From the NCBI GenBank assembly GCA_014728215.1, contig WJLZ01000114.1:1-54776 (forward strand): a stretch of 54,776 nt of DNA, in the 5' to 3' direction. The translations under genes were made by a program, and so were the position numbers. This DNA comes from Chitinivibrionales bacterium. GTDB lineage: Bacteria; Fibrobacterota; Chitinivibrionia; Chitinivibrionales; WJKA01. The notes below the pieces were generated by a model. That model was not told the DNA's origin and did not search any database. It saw nothing but the letters and a program-made list of their open reading frames with translations. Shown piece by piece: positions 9,271 to 18,717 of this stretch (the stretch's first letter is position 1; every line of letters starts with the position of its first letter).

Positions 9271-12200
9271 ATGATGAAAAATGCGGCAAAAATCCTGCTG
9301 TGGGGGTTTGCAGTTTCCCTTTGTACCCTTGGCCAAGACTCCATTTGCACCTACCTGTGGAAAGATTGCGATCTCGACACCTGTTTTAACCGTACTCAAT
9401 TAGTTGACGGGCAACCGCTGCGGGTTCCGGAAAATGTAACGAGAATTTCCCGGGATGGTCTTCGATTATGTCTTGATGCCGTGGCACTGGATGCCCCGGT
9501 GGATCTGATATTTGTCGTTGACCTGTCGGGGAGTATGAATCCGACACGATACGGGAATAATGATGTTATTTGTCATGGAGGGCTACAAAACCAAACCGGT
9601 GACTCATATACCATTGCACCCTATCAATACGATTCGTTATCCATACCTTTTGACAATAGTAATTGCGAGTGGGCCGGCGATCCTTACGGGCAACGTGCTA
9701 TAGCGGTCCAGGCGGGAATCAGCCGTCTCTATACTTCTCACGCAGCCTCGCAATCAACTGCCGGATATATCGGATTTAATGACAACATCGAGAGCAACCA
9801 CAGCTTTCCACCGATTCTTCTTGATGAAATCGGTAAAAGCCAATTCGATCAGGATGTTGTAAACACTTTAGAGCAGTGGGTAAATGACAGAAACGGCGGC
9901 ACAACCGATTATAGGGAAGCACTCGACCGCGCCATCGAATGGCTGCAGAATTCATCTCTAACACCGAACAAAAACAAAGCCGTTATTTTCATTTCCGACG
10001 GCCGTCCGTGCTGTCCGGATAATGATGAATCGGTCAGCCCCACCGATACTCAGCGGATGTTTTTCCGGAGCAATAATATCCCGGTTTACGGTATCTTTCT
10101 TGGAGGTGGTGATGCCGGAGGAGCCCTGAACGATCTGGCCGAATATTCCAACGGAGCCTATATTGCCATATCCCCGGAGAGCACTCAGACACTGCTTCCC
10201 ACTATAGTGGATTCTATTGTGGGAGAGATAAGTCAGGGTTATGCCGCACAAACAGTATCAGTTAAAAATATTTCCACCGGCCAGTCTGCTGCCGACAGCG
10301 ATTCGATCTATGTAATTTCCGAAACCGAATTTCAGATTTTCCTCGACAGTGTCATAGAACTGCACCCGGGAAACAACCAGATTGCTATCGATGCACATTT
10401 TTCCTCCCCTACCCAGTCGGTTGATGACACGACAATCTCCTTTAATATCACTATTGCAGTGGAAGGAGCCGCCGATCCATCGTGTGTCACCTACACCTGC
10501 CATCCAGCCAGCGAGCTTGAAATACTCAACGATTCACTCTCTCAGCAGGACACCCGGTACACACTCCGACTCACCACTTACGCTACCGAACTTTCCGAAG
10601 CATATATAACGGTTACCAGCCGGAACAAAGGTGACCGGGAAGAAAACATTCGATTGACAAATCCATCAATGAGGGTAGATAACTCAGGCAACGGATACCT
10701 GATTTTTGAAACAACGGTATCTTTCATTTCAAGTAACACCGGTTTTTCGACTCCCAATAACGGTATTACCGAAGCCCGCCTGACCGATACGCTGGATGCT
10801 GAATGGAAACATCCCCGGGATCCCAGAGATAGAGCTTTAACAATCAAATATGTAAGGAGCCTTCCCAGTCAGCTCAGAATCGATTCACTTCTTTCATCAC
10901 CGGGCGGCTATCCCGAGTATCCTTCCCTTGTGCTGTGGCCGGCGGGTGATTCCATACCTCTTTTTTCGAAGATATTTGCCGACAACCGGATTCTTCAGGA
11001 CTATCAGTCATCGCCGCTCGATTCCTCGATTAAATGGGAATTCAGGGATATCACCACCGGGATTGCAGGCGACAGCAGTATCGGATATTTAACCGACTCG
11101 ACCGGATTTGAAACCTGGTTCTATCCGAAACAGGCCCGAAAAACGATCCTGGTAAAGGCACAGCTCGAAAGACCCGACCTTCCCCGGGAGTTTCAGGACC
11201 TGACCCGCGACAGTATCCTGGTATATATTGAACCAGGGCCCCCCGCACAGCTTGTCATTGAAGGCACATCCGACAGTTCGGCCACAAACCTGTATGATCC
11301 GACACGGAGCAGCGAAATCGATGTTATTGAAATCGATCCCAATTCCCGGATCGACAGTGCCTGTGCCGTACTTCGAGACAGGGAAGGCAATTATATCGGC
11401 CCTTCAACAAATACCGCATGGCCAAGCAGCAATACCGATATTATCACCGCCCGGAATGGCGATGAATCTGCCGGTCAGGGTTTTATGGAAAAAAGTGTTC
11501 AAGACAGTGGCAGAGCTGCTGTTTCCGCTACGAGCGGTCGGTATTCCAATCTGACCGATTCGGTATTGGTTATCAGCAGAAAATATTCGATAATCGCGCT
11601 CAAAATCCTTGCCGGAGATGGAAAAGTCGAAGTCGATACGCTCAGGATGACAACCAATGACGATACAACACTCCATGTTCAGGGACTCCGTTCCGACAAT
11701 GGAATGTGGGAAGATGTTACCGCCGACTGGAGCGTTAGTTCATCGACTGCCGGAACCGACCCCAAATCCCCCTCGGGCAGTTCAAGCTGGACATTCTCAC
11801 CCAGTGATACCGGAAGCGGCTGGATAAAGACAGAGCGTTCCGGAGCAACGAGCGATTCTATCCTCGTAGAATTCACGCCGGGTAATCCAACCCAGGTTGA
11901 GATCGAAATTATAAACCCCAAAATCGACAGCATGCGAGCGGGCAAAGAAATTACCGCAGTGGTCCGCCTGCGCAATGAAAACGGCCCTGTGCCCGGCCTT
12001 TATTGTTATCCGGAACATGCTGACGGACGGCTCGTTGTATACCAGGAGATTTTAGGTCGTGGGGGTGGTACAAAACCGGCGCCGGTCTCAATTGTCAAAG
12101 ACACTACATCGTTGCTTAATCAGAGGCCCGACGCCGGTATTCAAAGTCCGGAATGTTTTATCGATGGAATCGACACGGTGAAATTCGTGCTCTATTATGC

Positions 12201-13746
12201 TCCATCAGATCCCGACAGTCTCAATCAGCTTATCGTCGGACTTCACGGCCTCGAAGCAAAAACACCCAAATTCAGGGTATATCCCGATGAACTCGACTCT
12301 CTGGTAATATTTAACGGTGAAACGGCAAAACCGGTGGAAGATACGCTTCGCCTCGATGCCGGAGATTATCGTTTCTTTAAAGCAGGATTATATGATCGAT
12401 TCGGTAACACGATCGACTGCCGCAACGACAGCATCATCTGGTCTTCGGAAGCACAGGTGCCGCAAATCACCGACAGTACCGCATGCTGGATCCATTTCAA
12501 GACCACAGAAATTCAGCATGATACCCGGGGCTCTGTCTGCCTCCATTCGGCGAAGGATTCCACTATCACCGATTGCGTCCATCTGATTGTCACCGCTCCG
12601 GATGCTGCTCTTATTTCAGCTTCCACTCGTGATTATGATGCTGACGGGTATATTGATGGAATCGTATGCACCTACGATAAGAAAGTTGACACTACAGGAT
12701 TTTCCATTCACGACATCACCATTATGCATAACCAAAACGTCTTCACGGTAAGTGATATTCATCTCATTGAAAAAAATGTTATTCTGATTGGAATTACCGA
12801 AGAAGAAACCGCTGCGCCGCAGACAGGATGGACGCCGGCGATTACCATCGTTAATCTAAAGGAGGCACAGGATGTCTTCAACGTTACTGCTGCCGATCGC
12901 GTTTCACCGGTTATATGGAAAGTAGTCAAAGAGATTAAAGATTACAATGATCGAAGCCGGGATATCGTAACAGTAACATTCAGTGAAGATCTGGATGATA
13001 TCCCGGGTGGCAGGGATTCCCCCTTTGAATCGTTCCATGTGTGGTATCAAAACAATTCGACGACCACAGAGGTTGACACCATGCTTAAAGGGGTTGATTT
13101 CTTTCTGGTTTCACAAGATGAGAAACGGGCCAAATTTCAGATGAGAAACGGCAACGACCTGAATGTCGACCATCTTCTCAGCATACATGCAGGCGGCAAA
13201 TTCAGGTTTACCGACAAACATTCCAACACACAGCGTGACAAAAACAACCGTCGGGTTAACGTAGAGCTGCAGGGTCTGGAACTTCGTGTACGGGCCGGCC
13301 CAAATCCATTTCGTCCCATAGCCACTCCTCGCTTCCTGGCGGAGGACCATAAACTGAGAGCATATCATTCAAAGGAAGTTGCTCAGTTTGTATACAACCA
13401 CGGCGGTATCGCCTTTATTATCGACATTCCGATACCGTCAAATCAGAAGAATCGGGAGTATATGACAATTACCGGAGCCCTGAAAATTTATGATATTACG
13501 GGGAACCTCGTATACTCCCGGGAAAATCTTGATAATCTTATGCCGGAAGAATGGCAAAATCCAGACAGTTGGCGGGGAGATAAACAACTGGGGTTACGAT
13601 GGCTGGGAGTAAACGACAGAGCGGTCAAAGTGGCTCCGGGAGCCTACAGGGCTGTCATACGGCTTCATATTGCCTATCCGGACGCCTACGATACCGAGCA
13701 GCGCATAGAGCTGCTGGAACAGATATCTCTCGGAATCCAAAGGTAA
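9271..13746 (+). CDS. Giant secreted von Willebrand factor A protein with FlgD/sorting-like tail
   Basis: This 1491-residue exported protein starts at the first of two tandem ATGs behind GGGAGG. A signal peptide covers about residues 1-22. A VWA domain spans about 76-318 with a complete MIDAS: DLSGS at 84-88, the GGTTDY threonine near 212 and ISDGRP at 241-246. It therefore probably binds a divalent metal and a protein ligand. About 1000 residues of beta-rich, Ser/Thr/Asp-rich repeats follow, probably Ig-like, with a calcium-loop-like DYDADGYIDG near 1125. The last ~155 residues begin with AGPNPFRP and contain LKIYDITGNLVYS and VAPGAYRAVIRL, the pattern of FlgD-like Ig and type IX-type sorting tails. 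Likely role: cell-surface adhesion. The N-terminus is Cys-rich (C26, C33, C38, C67). Flanking terminators make it monocistronic. Confidence 0.8.
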   Translation: MMKNAAKILLWGFAVSLCTLGQDSICTYLWKDCDLDTCFNRTQLVDGQPLRVPENVTRISRDGLRLCLDAVALDAPVDLIFVVDLSGSMNPTRYGNNDVICHGGLQNQTGDSYTIAPYQYDSLSIPFDNSNCEWAGDPYGQRAIAVQAGISRLYTSHAASQSTAGYIGFNDNIESNHSFPPILLDEIGKSQFDQDVVNTLEQWVNDRNGGTTDYREALDRAIEWLQNSSLTPNKNKAVIFISDGRPCCPDNDESVSPTDTQRMFFRSNNIPVYGIFLGGGDAGGALNDLAEYSNGAYIAISPESTQTLLPTIVDSIVGEISQGYAAQTVSVKNISTGQSAADSDSIYVISETEFQIFLDSVIELHPGNNQIAIDAHFSSPTQSVDDTTISFNITIAVEGAADPSCVTYTCHPASELEILNDSLSQQDTRYTLRLTTYATELSEAYITVTSRNKGDREENIRLTNPSMRVDNSGNGYLIFETTVSFISSNTGFSTPNNGITEARLTDTLDAEWKHPRDPRDRALTIKYVRSLPSQLRIDSLLSSPGGYPEYPSLVLWPAGDSIPLFSKIFADNRILQDYQSSPLDSSIKWEFRDITTGIAGDSSIGYLTDSTGFETWFYPKQARKTILVKAQLERPDLPREFQDLTRDSILVYIEPGPPAQLVIEGTSDSSATNLYDPTRSSEIDVIEIDPNSRIDSACAVLRDREGNYIGPSTNTAWPSSNTDIITARNGDESAGQGFMEKSVQDSGRAAVSATSGRYSNLTDSVLVISRKYSIIALKILAGDGKVEVDTLRMTTNDDTTLHVQGLRSDNGMWEDVTADWSVSSSTAGTDPKSPSGSSSWTFSPSDTGSGWIKTERSGATSDSILVEFTPGNPTQVEIEIINPKIDSMRAGKEITAVVRLRNENGPVPGLYCYPEHADGRLVVYQEILGRGGGTKPAPVSIVKDTTSLLNQRPDAGIQSPECFIDGIDTVKFVLYYAPSDPDSLNQLIVGLHGLEAKTPKFRVYPDELDSLVIFNGETAKPVEDTLRLDAGDYRFFKAGLYDRFGNTIDCRNDSIIWSSEAQVPQITDSTACWIHFKTTEIQHDTRGSVCLHSAKDSTITDCVHLIVTAPDAALISASTRDYDADGYIDGIVCTYDKKVDTTGFSIHDITIMHNQNVFTVSDIHLIEKNVILIGITEEETAAPQTGWTPAITIVNLKEAQDVFNVTAADRVSPVIWKVVKEIKDYNDRSRDIVTVTFSEDLDDIPGGRDSPFESFHVWYQNNSTTTEVDTMLKGVDFFLVSQDEKRAKFQMRNGNDLNVDHLLSIHAGGKFRFTDKHSNTQRDKNNRRVNVELQGLELRVRAGPNPFRPIATPRFLAEDHKLRAYHSKEVAQFVYNHGGIAFIIDIPIPSNQKNREYMTITGALKIYDITGNLVYSRENLDNLMPEEWQNPDSWRGDKQLGLRWLGVNDRAVKVAPGAYRAVIRLHIAYPDAYDTEQRIELLEQISLGIQR

Positions 13747-13782
13747 GGTATCCGGTAAAGATTTCTTACGGCAGGGCAATAA

Positions 13783-13812
13783 CACCTGCAGGTGATTCAA
13801 TCGCTGCAGGTG
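13783..13812. terminator. Hairpin between convergent genes
   Basis: CACCTGCAG (13783-13791) pairs perfectly with CTGCAGGTG (13804-13812). It follows the VWA gene by 36 bases and spans the stop codon of the convergent PAS gene. The plus-strand sequence after it (gatttcttt) is only moderately T-rich, so termination is probable rather than certain. Confidence 0.5.
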
Positions 13813-14498
13813 GATTTCTTTATCCGTTTTTCGTAAACATCGGGATAGAGTTCTTTCAGGCAATGGGGACAAAAAGTATGGCTGAAATCGACCCGGCTCC
13901 GTTTACTGATGTAATCTTCGACATGGGTCCAGTATCCCTTGTCATCTCTGATTTTCTTGCAGTTTGCACAAATAGGAAGAAAGCCGCGTAAGGTTTCGAC
14001 CTCATTCAGCGCTTTTCGTAGTTCTTCGATCAGGCTTTCCCTGTCGATTTCGGCCAATTTACGATCGGTAATATCCTGTGAGGTAATGATGGCGCCACCG
14101 GGAAAGGGTGCGATAGTAATGGTAAGATATTTGTTTTTATATCTGAGTTCCTTGAATTTTTTTTTCTCTCCCTTTTGAATGCAGGTGAGTAGTTCCTGAT
14201 ACATGTCGAGAGTATGGCTCGATGCATAGTCCCGGTACATTATGTCCCCAATATTCGGCAACCGGCTCCCCGATTGAAGCTTTGCCCGGTTGGAACGCAC
14301 GACCCTTCCTTCCCTGTCGACGACCACAGTCCAGATTGGATTATAATTAAACAATGCAAAGTTAAACGCCTCTTTTTCTTCTAACCGGTGAAGGACTTTT
14401 TCATGCTCTTTTTGCAATGACTCGTATTCCTTGAGTTTTTGCCGGAGCACATGGAGTTCATCGAGAAGTTCTTTTTGGGGCGCAGAATCATCAGCCAT
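13797..14498 (-). CDS. PAS-domain protein with C-terminal two-CxxC zinc-ribbon-like tail
   Basis: The 233-residue cytoplasmic protein has an N-terminal coiled coil (about 1-45), a PAS domain (about 48-155, from FNYNPIWTVVVDREGRVVRSN to ITSQDITDRK) and a short helix. It ends in the stereotyped module FLPICANCKKIRDDKGYW with CPHC about 35 residues later. That tail recurs at the C-terminus of many PAS/GAF signalling proteins and probably binds a metal, though its role is not known. There is no kinase, cyclase or HTH output domain, so it may be an adaptor. The longer frame begins at 14558, but the ATG at 14498 has GGAAGG 10-11 bases upstream and is preferred. A strong promoter lies at 14598-14626. 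Confidence 0.8.
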   Translation of the reverse strand: MADDSAPQKELLDELHVLRQKLKEYESLQKEHEKVLHRLEEKEAFNFALFNYNPIWTVVVDREGRVVRSNRAKLQSGSRLPNIGDIMYRDYASSHTLDMYQELLTCIQKGEKKKFKELRYKNKYLTITIAPFPGGAIITSQDITDRKLAEIDRESLIEELRKALNEVETLRGFLPICANCKKIRDDKGYWTHVEDYISKRSRVDFSHTFCPHCLKELYPDVYEKRIKKSTCSD

Positions 14499-14597
14499 AA
14501 TGATTTCAGCCTTCCGGGGTAAACGCACAGCCCTGAGACAGTATGCATGGGGTATCAATAATTTGAGTGTCTCCAGGTGGTATTAACTTTATTTGGT

Positions 14598-14626
14598 ATT
14601 ATAAGTTTTTTCAGCCCATATTGCAA
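14598..14626 (-). promoter_or_regulatory. Sigma-70 promoter of the PAS gene
   Basis: Reading the minus strand, TTGCAA (14626-14621) is followed 17 bases later by a perfect TATAAT (14603-14598). Transcription would start near 14591, giving a leader of about 90 bases before the PAS start at 14498. Confidence 0.65.
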
Positions 14627-14678
14627 CATTTAAATAGTCTCCTGATGTTCTTAACCCTTTTATCGTCTCTTTTAAATT

Positions 14679-14694
14679 CTACAAAATATTGTAG
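14679..14694. promoter_or_regulatory. Operator-like dyad, copy 1
   Basis: CTACAA-AATA-TTGTAG is a perfect 6-bp dyad. Its core TACAAAATATTGTA differs at two of 14 positions from the core at 14827-14840 inside the divergent promoter. It lies upstream of the PAS promoter, at about -90 to -105 from the predicted start. Confidence 0.45.
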
Positions 14695-14820
14695 GACTGA
14701 AACGGCTATCTGGTAGCACGTGAAAGCCCCTCCGGGAAAGTGCTGAAAAATAAAAAAGTTGTAACTGTAGCAATAGCAATAAAATATAAAGAACCTCAAC
14801 AGGTTGGGTAGAAAAATGTA

Positions 14821-14849
14821 TTGACATACAACATATTGTTGGGTATACT
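14821..14849 (+). promoter_or_regulatory. Near-consensus sigma-70 promoter with dyad in its spacer
   Basis: TTGACA (14821-14826), exactly 17 bases, then TATACT (14844-14849). The spacer contains CAACA-TAT-TGTTG (14829-14841), an operator-like dyad that overlaps where RNA polymerase would sit, so repression by a dimeric regulator is plausible. It drives the small Cys-rich gene, with a leader of about 60 bases. Confidence 0.75.
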
Positions 14850-14916
14850 TATATATGTTCTTTTAAGACCCTGCTCTTCGGCGATTTAAATTAACCCTTG
14901 AATTAAGGGGGATTCC

Positions 14917-15147
14917 GTGGCTCTCTGCAAAATTTCATGTCATCTGTGTCCTGAGTGTACCCGATGTTCTGCTCAAACAAAAGCCTTTGTTAATTACTGT
15001 GGTTCAAACAGCAAGTTTTTCCAGCCCCGGATTGATGCGGCTATTCAGGAATGCAGGGCACGACGAGGGTTTATGTTTAAATACGAAACCTTTTCCAAAA
15101 AGCGGTGGAAAAGAATTACCACGCCATTCGAACCTGCGGTAATATAA
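14917..15147 (+). CDS. Small Cys-rich protein of unknown function
   Basis: This 76-residue protein begins at a GTG with AAGGGGG five bases upstream, a good ribosome-binding site, and has a near-consensus promoter in front. Five cysteines cluster in the first 20 residues (CKISCHLCPECTRC), followed by YCGSN near 29 and one more Cys near 45. The rest is basic (RRGFMFKYETFSKKRWKR). The pattern suggests a structural zinc or iron-sulfur site, perhaps with nucleic acid contact. I do not recognise the family. Strong promoter and RBS argue that it is real despite its size. Confidence 0.6.
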   Translation: MALCKISCHLCPECTRCSAQTKAFVNYCGSNSKFFQPRIDAAIQECRARRGFMFKYETFSKKRWKRITTPFEPAVI

Positions 15148-15209
15148 CAATACTTTTTACCCTTTCCCTCCAATCTCTCATTTTCCTGTCATTGTAAAGC
15201 TCCCGGCTC

Positions 15210-15238
15210 TTGCATTTTTATCTTATAAATTGTATACT
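15210..15238 (+). promoter_or_regulatory. Sigma-70 promoter for the transglycosylase-sppA operon
   Basis: TTGCAT (15210-15215), 17-base spacer, TATACT (15233-15238). The predicted start leaves a leader of about 115 bases before the GTG at 15362. Confidence 0.6.
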
Positions 15239-15361
15239 ATTCTCAAGAGTTATTCCCTCCTTGTAATAAACAAATGTGGTTAGTTTAAAAATTTTCATCG
15301 GGAAAATTTTTAATTTTACTTTTCAATGTTCTATTTTTTAAATTTTAGAGGGATTTTTGCT

Positions 15362-17665
15362 GTGATCAAACATTTCATTTCTCGCCTGCTGCTTATAGTT
15401 TTTCTATCGGTTTTTATTTGTCTGTTCGAAACAGGATGCTCCTCATCAACACAGATGATTGAGCAAACGACATCGGTACAACCCGACACGGTCTTTTTCA
15501 TCGATTCTGTAGAGAAGATCGATGAATTGGTAAGCGATACCGCGCCGTCATTGGACTATTTGCAGCGTCTCCTTGACACTGCAGAATCCCTTTGCCGTGA
15601 TTCATCTTTTGAGGAAGGTATTGCTCATATTCGTGAGGCCATAGAAGTCATAACGTCATTTGAGCAGCTTCCCGATTCTGCTCAAAAGGAGATGAGTCCT
15701 TTTTATAATCGAATTGTTGATATTTATTCATCCTTTGTCCCCCCCCGATATTTTGAAAGCATTCCTGATGAAATATCGGCGATGGTATTCAATCGCCGCC
15801 TCTCTCAATCTCTCGATTCACTCCGGGTGTCTCCCGAAGACAGTTCTTCCCTTGCAGCGCTCCTTTGTCACAGCAAGGTTAACTATGATGTTCCCATGGC
15901 CTGGAACGATCGTATCTACACGGCGTTAATGTTTTACAGTAAAGGTAAAAAAGGTCCGGTAGGAAGGTGGCTTCAACGGGCAGCCTATTACCTCCCCTTT
16001 ATGCAAAAAATGTTTGTCGACAGCGGTCTTCCCCGAGATCTGGCCTATCTTCCTCTGATAGAGAGCGGATTCAACCCCAAAGCCTACTCCTACGCCCATG
16101 CATCGGGTATATGGCAATTTATCCCATCCACGGGCAGAATTTACGGGTTGCGGCAAAGTTATTGGCTCGATGAACGAAGAGATCCCGTCAAATCGACCCA
16201 GTCGGCGATAAAATATCTGACCAAGTTGTATGACCAGTTCAATGACTGGCACCTGGCGCTCGCCGCCTATAACTGCGGAGAAGGCAGGGTCGAACGGTCA
16301 ATTGGACGGGCGGATACACATGATTACTGGCATCTCAGACTTCCACGACAAACAATGAATTATGTGCCTAAGTATATTTCTTCGCTTATTGTGGCAAAAA
16401 ATCCCGAATGTTTTAGTTACACCATGCCCGATACGACCCCATTCAATCTGGATACACTTCATTTCAGTGATTGTATCGATATGAAAACAGTTGCCGAAGG
16501 GATCGGGTGCGATGAAAAAGAGATTCGGAAAATTAATCCACACATACTGCGATGGTGCACACCGCCCGATCACAGCGATGTTCTTCTCTATCTGCCACCG
16601 GGCACAAAAGAAAAGTTCAAGGAATTTTATGCCCGGATTCCCGATGAAAAGAAAGTTAAATGGTACCGCTATCGTGTCAGCTACGGTGACAACCTTATCG
16701 CCATAGCTCAAAAATTCAAAGTCCCGGTTGCGGCAATAAAATCCGTCAATCGTCTCAGAACAAGCAGGATCGTTGCCGGCAAATATCTCTTTATTCCGAT
16801 ACCGGTAAATCGGAAATCGCCTGTCGTTGCAAAGAGCAGCACCCCGGCAAAATCATCACGGCACAATGAGCTTGAAGAAGCCAAAGCTTTCCGGAATAAG
16901 GGACTCAAACCTGTAAAATACAGGGTGAGATCGGGTGATACTGTTTATGATCTGGCCAAACTGTTCGGGGTAGCCCCGAAGGATATCATGCGCTGGAATC
17001 AAATCACCCGCTCACGGAACCTGAAAGCAGGACAGATTCTTACTCTTTATGTTGTCTGGGATGATACCAATCCTGAACCTGATGCATTAAAAAAATCGCC
17101 TCCATCGGGCAAGCGACAGTACCATACGGTCAGAAAGGGAGACAACCTTTATCAAATTTCTCAGCGATTGAATGTCCCTCTGGAAGCACTCATGGAATGG
17201 AACGATTTAAATGAATCCCGTCCGTTGATCCATGCAGGACAGAAACTGGTATACTACTCCTCAAAGCAACGTAATAATTCCTCGAACCTATCCCCTTCAG
17301 TTTCTTCTCCACCAAAGAGAAGAGAGGCGATTCGTTACAAGATCAAAAGAGGCGACAACCTGAGTTCTCTGAGCCGGTTGTTTGAAGTTTCCGTAGGTGA
17401 GATTCTTGCATTGAACAACCTCTCTCTCAAATCAATTCTCAAACCGGGAGAGATCGTCTTGGTACCTTCCAGAAAACAAATTTCCCATAATCGTCACTCG
17501 ACGCGCATAGTATATTACGAGATAAAGAAAGGGGATAACCTCTGGAAAATTGCCAATCATTACGGCATAACGGTTAACCGGCTCTGCAAACTCAACCGTC
17601 TCACACAATCGTCGATCCTTGCCCCCGGTGATACCCTGCGAGTCGTTTCATCGGAGAATTTATGA
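15362..17665 (+). CDS. Membrane-bound lytic murein transglycosylase with five LysM repeats (MltD-like)
   Basis: The 767-residue protein cleaves peptidoglycan glycan strands to 1,6-anhydro products, acting in the periplasm. The first ~25 residues are a hydrophobic signal ending ETGCSSS, a lipoprotein-like site with an imperfect lipobox. An alpha-helical region leads to the SLT domain (about 220-320) with the catalytic Glu234 in LPLIESGFNPKAYS, then GIWQFIPSTG and LALAAYNCGEGRV. Five LysM domains (near 436, 519, 588, 659 and 719) bind the glycan; E. coli MltD has fewer. An ATG at 15326 keeps the frame open but lacks an RBS, while GTG 15362 has AGAGGGA upstream. Its stop overlaps sppA by 4 bases. 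Confidence 0.92.
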   Translation: MIKHFISRLLLIVFLSVFICLFETGCSSSTQMIEQTTSVQPDTVFFIDSVEKIDELVSDTAPSLDYLQRLLDTAESLCRDSSFEEGIAHIREAIEVITSFEQLPDSAQKEMSPFYNRIVDIYSSFVPPRYFESIPDEISAMVFNRRLSQSLDSLRVSPEDSSSLAALLCHSKVNYDVPMAWNDRIYTALMFYSKGKKGPVGRWLQRAAYYLPFMQKMFVDSGLPRDLAYLPLIESGFNPKAYSYAHASGIWQFIPSTGRIYGLRQSYWLDERRDPVKSTQSAIKYLTKLYDQFNDWHLALAAYNCGEGRVERSIGRADTHDYWHLRLPRQTMNYVPKYISSLIVAKNPECFSYTMPDTTPFNLDTLHFSDCIDMKTVAEGIGCDEKEIRKINPHILRWCTPPDHSDVLLYLPPGTKEKFKEFYARIPDEKKVKWYRYRVSYGDNLIAIAQKFKVPVAAIKSVNRLRTSRIVAGKYLFIPIPVNRKSPVVAKSSTPAKSSRHNELEEAKAFRNKGLKPVKYRVRSGDTVYDLAKLFGVAPKDIMRWNQITRSRNLKAGQILTLYVVWDDTNPEPDALKKSPPSGKRQYHTVRKGDNLYQISQRLNVPLEALMEWNDLNESRPLIHAGQKLVYYSSKQRNNSSNLSPSVSSPPKRREAIRYKIKRGDNLSSLSRLFEVSVGEILALNNLSLKSILKPGEIVLVPSRKQISHNRHSTRIVYYEIKKGDNLWKIANHYGITVNRLCKLNRLTQSSILAPGDTLRVVSSENL

Positions 17666-18543
17666 AGAAACGCCAGAAAATTATTATAGCTCTGATAATC
17701 TTGCTTCCGGTTGTCCTGGGCATTATGATCATCAGTAGCCGGGGAAAAACCGGCGCCTCGCTCAGCCTGCAAAAGAAAATTGGCCTCGTTCGCATCACCG
17801 ATGTTATTTATAGTTCCGACCTTTATACCCGGCAGTTACGGGAATTCCGGAATGATAATTCGATTGCAGGGGTGATTATCAGGGTTAATTCGCCCGGAGG
17901 CACTGTTGCTCCATCACAGGAAATCTATTCTGAAATCATGCGTTTTCGCGATTTCCATAAACCGGTTGTGGTCAGCATGGAAAATATCGCTGCATCGGGT
18001 GGCTATTATGTTGCCTGTGCGGCCAAGACAATTTTCGCTAATCCGGGAACACTTACCGGGAGTTTCGGTGTCTATATGCGATTTCCCCATTTTTATGAGC
18101 TTTCGGAAAAAATCGGCATCGATATGACAACAATCAAAGCCGGAAAATTCAAAGACCTCGGAAATCCTTATCGAAAAATCACCCCCAAAGAAAAAGATTT
18201 GTTGCAGAATCTTCTTGACGACACTCACAACCAGTTTATCGAAGATATTGCACAGGCCAGGTCGCTTAATCACGATTCGGTCAGAGCATTGGCCGATGGC
18301 AGGATATTTACCGGAAGGCAGGCATTAAGGCTCGGCCTCGTTGACACCCTGGGAAGCCATACAGATGCTGCAGAGTATATTAAATCTGTCTGTGGTCTTC
18401 CGGACAATACTAAAATCATCGAAAAACGGCCTTCAGAGGGAATATGGAAAGATCTTCTTATGAACAAAATGACGGCCTGGTTTCCTCTCCTGCGTCGATT
18501 TCAAATGCCGTCGGGAACCTATTTTCTTTTTAGCGGATACTGA
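17662..18543 (+). CDS. sppA: S49-family signal peptide peptidase (short SppA type)
   Basis: This 293-residue membrane protease has a single N-terminal transmembrane helix (about 5-25) and one S49 domain, the short form rather than the duplicated E. coli form. The block IIRVNSPGGTVAPSQE precedes AASGGYYVA with the nucleophile Ser112. Lys164 in AGKFKDLGNPYR lies 52 residues later, the same spacing as the Ser-Lys dyad of Bacillus SppA. It would degrade leftover signal peptides or membrane fragments. It is translationally coupled to the transglycosylase (ATGA overlap), which suggests joint envelope maintenance. Confidence 0.9.
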   Translation: MKKRQKIIIALIILLPVVLGIMIISSRGKTGASLSLQKKIGLVRITDVIYSSDLYTRQLREFRNDNSIAGVIIRVNSPGGTVAPSQEIYSEIMRFRDFHKPVVVSMENIAASGGYYVACAAKTIFANPGTLTGSFGVYMRFPHFYELSEKIGIDMTTIKAGKFKDLGNPYRKITPKEKDLLQNLLDDTHNQFIEDIAQARSLNHDSVRALADGRIFTGRQALRLGLVDTLGSHTDAAEYIKSVCGLPDNTKIIEKRPSEGIWKDLLMNKMTAWFPLLRRFQMPSGTYFLFSGY

Positions 18544-18717
18544 TTTCACACCGATATTTTGCTCATATTTGCTTGCTTCCGCCGAAAAAAAGCATTTTGA
18601 TACAGAAAAATAGTGACATCTTGTACCAGCATAACGTATTTATAAGGTGAAGGTTAAAAATATTCAAACAGGATATTATCCCAAAAATCACTCAATCAAT
18701 TTCAAAAGGAGGGCATA

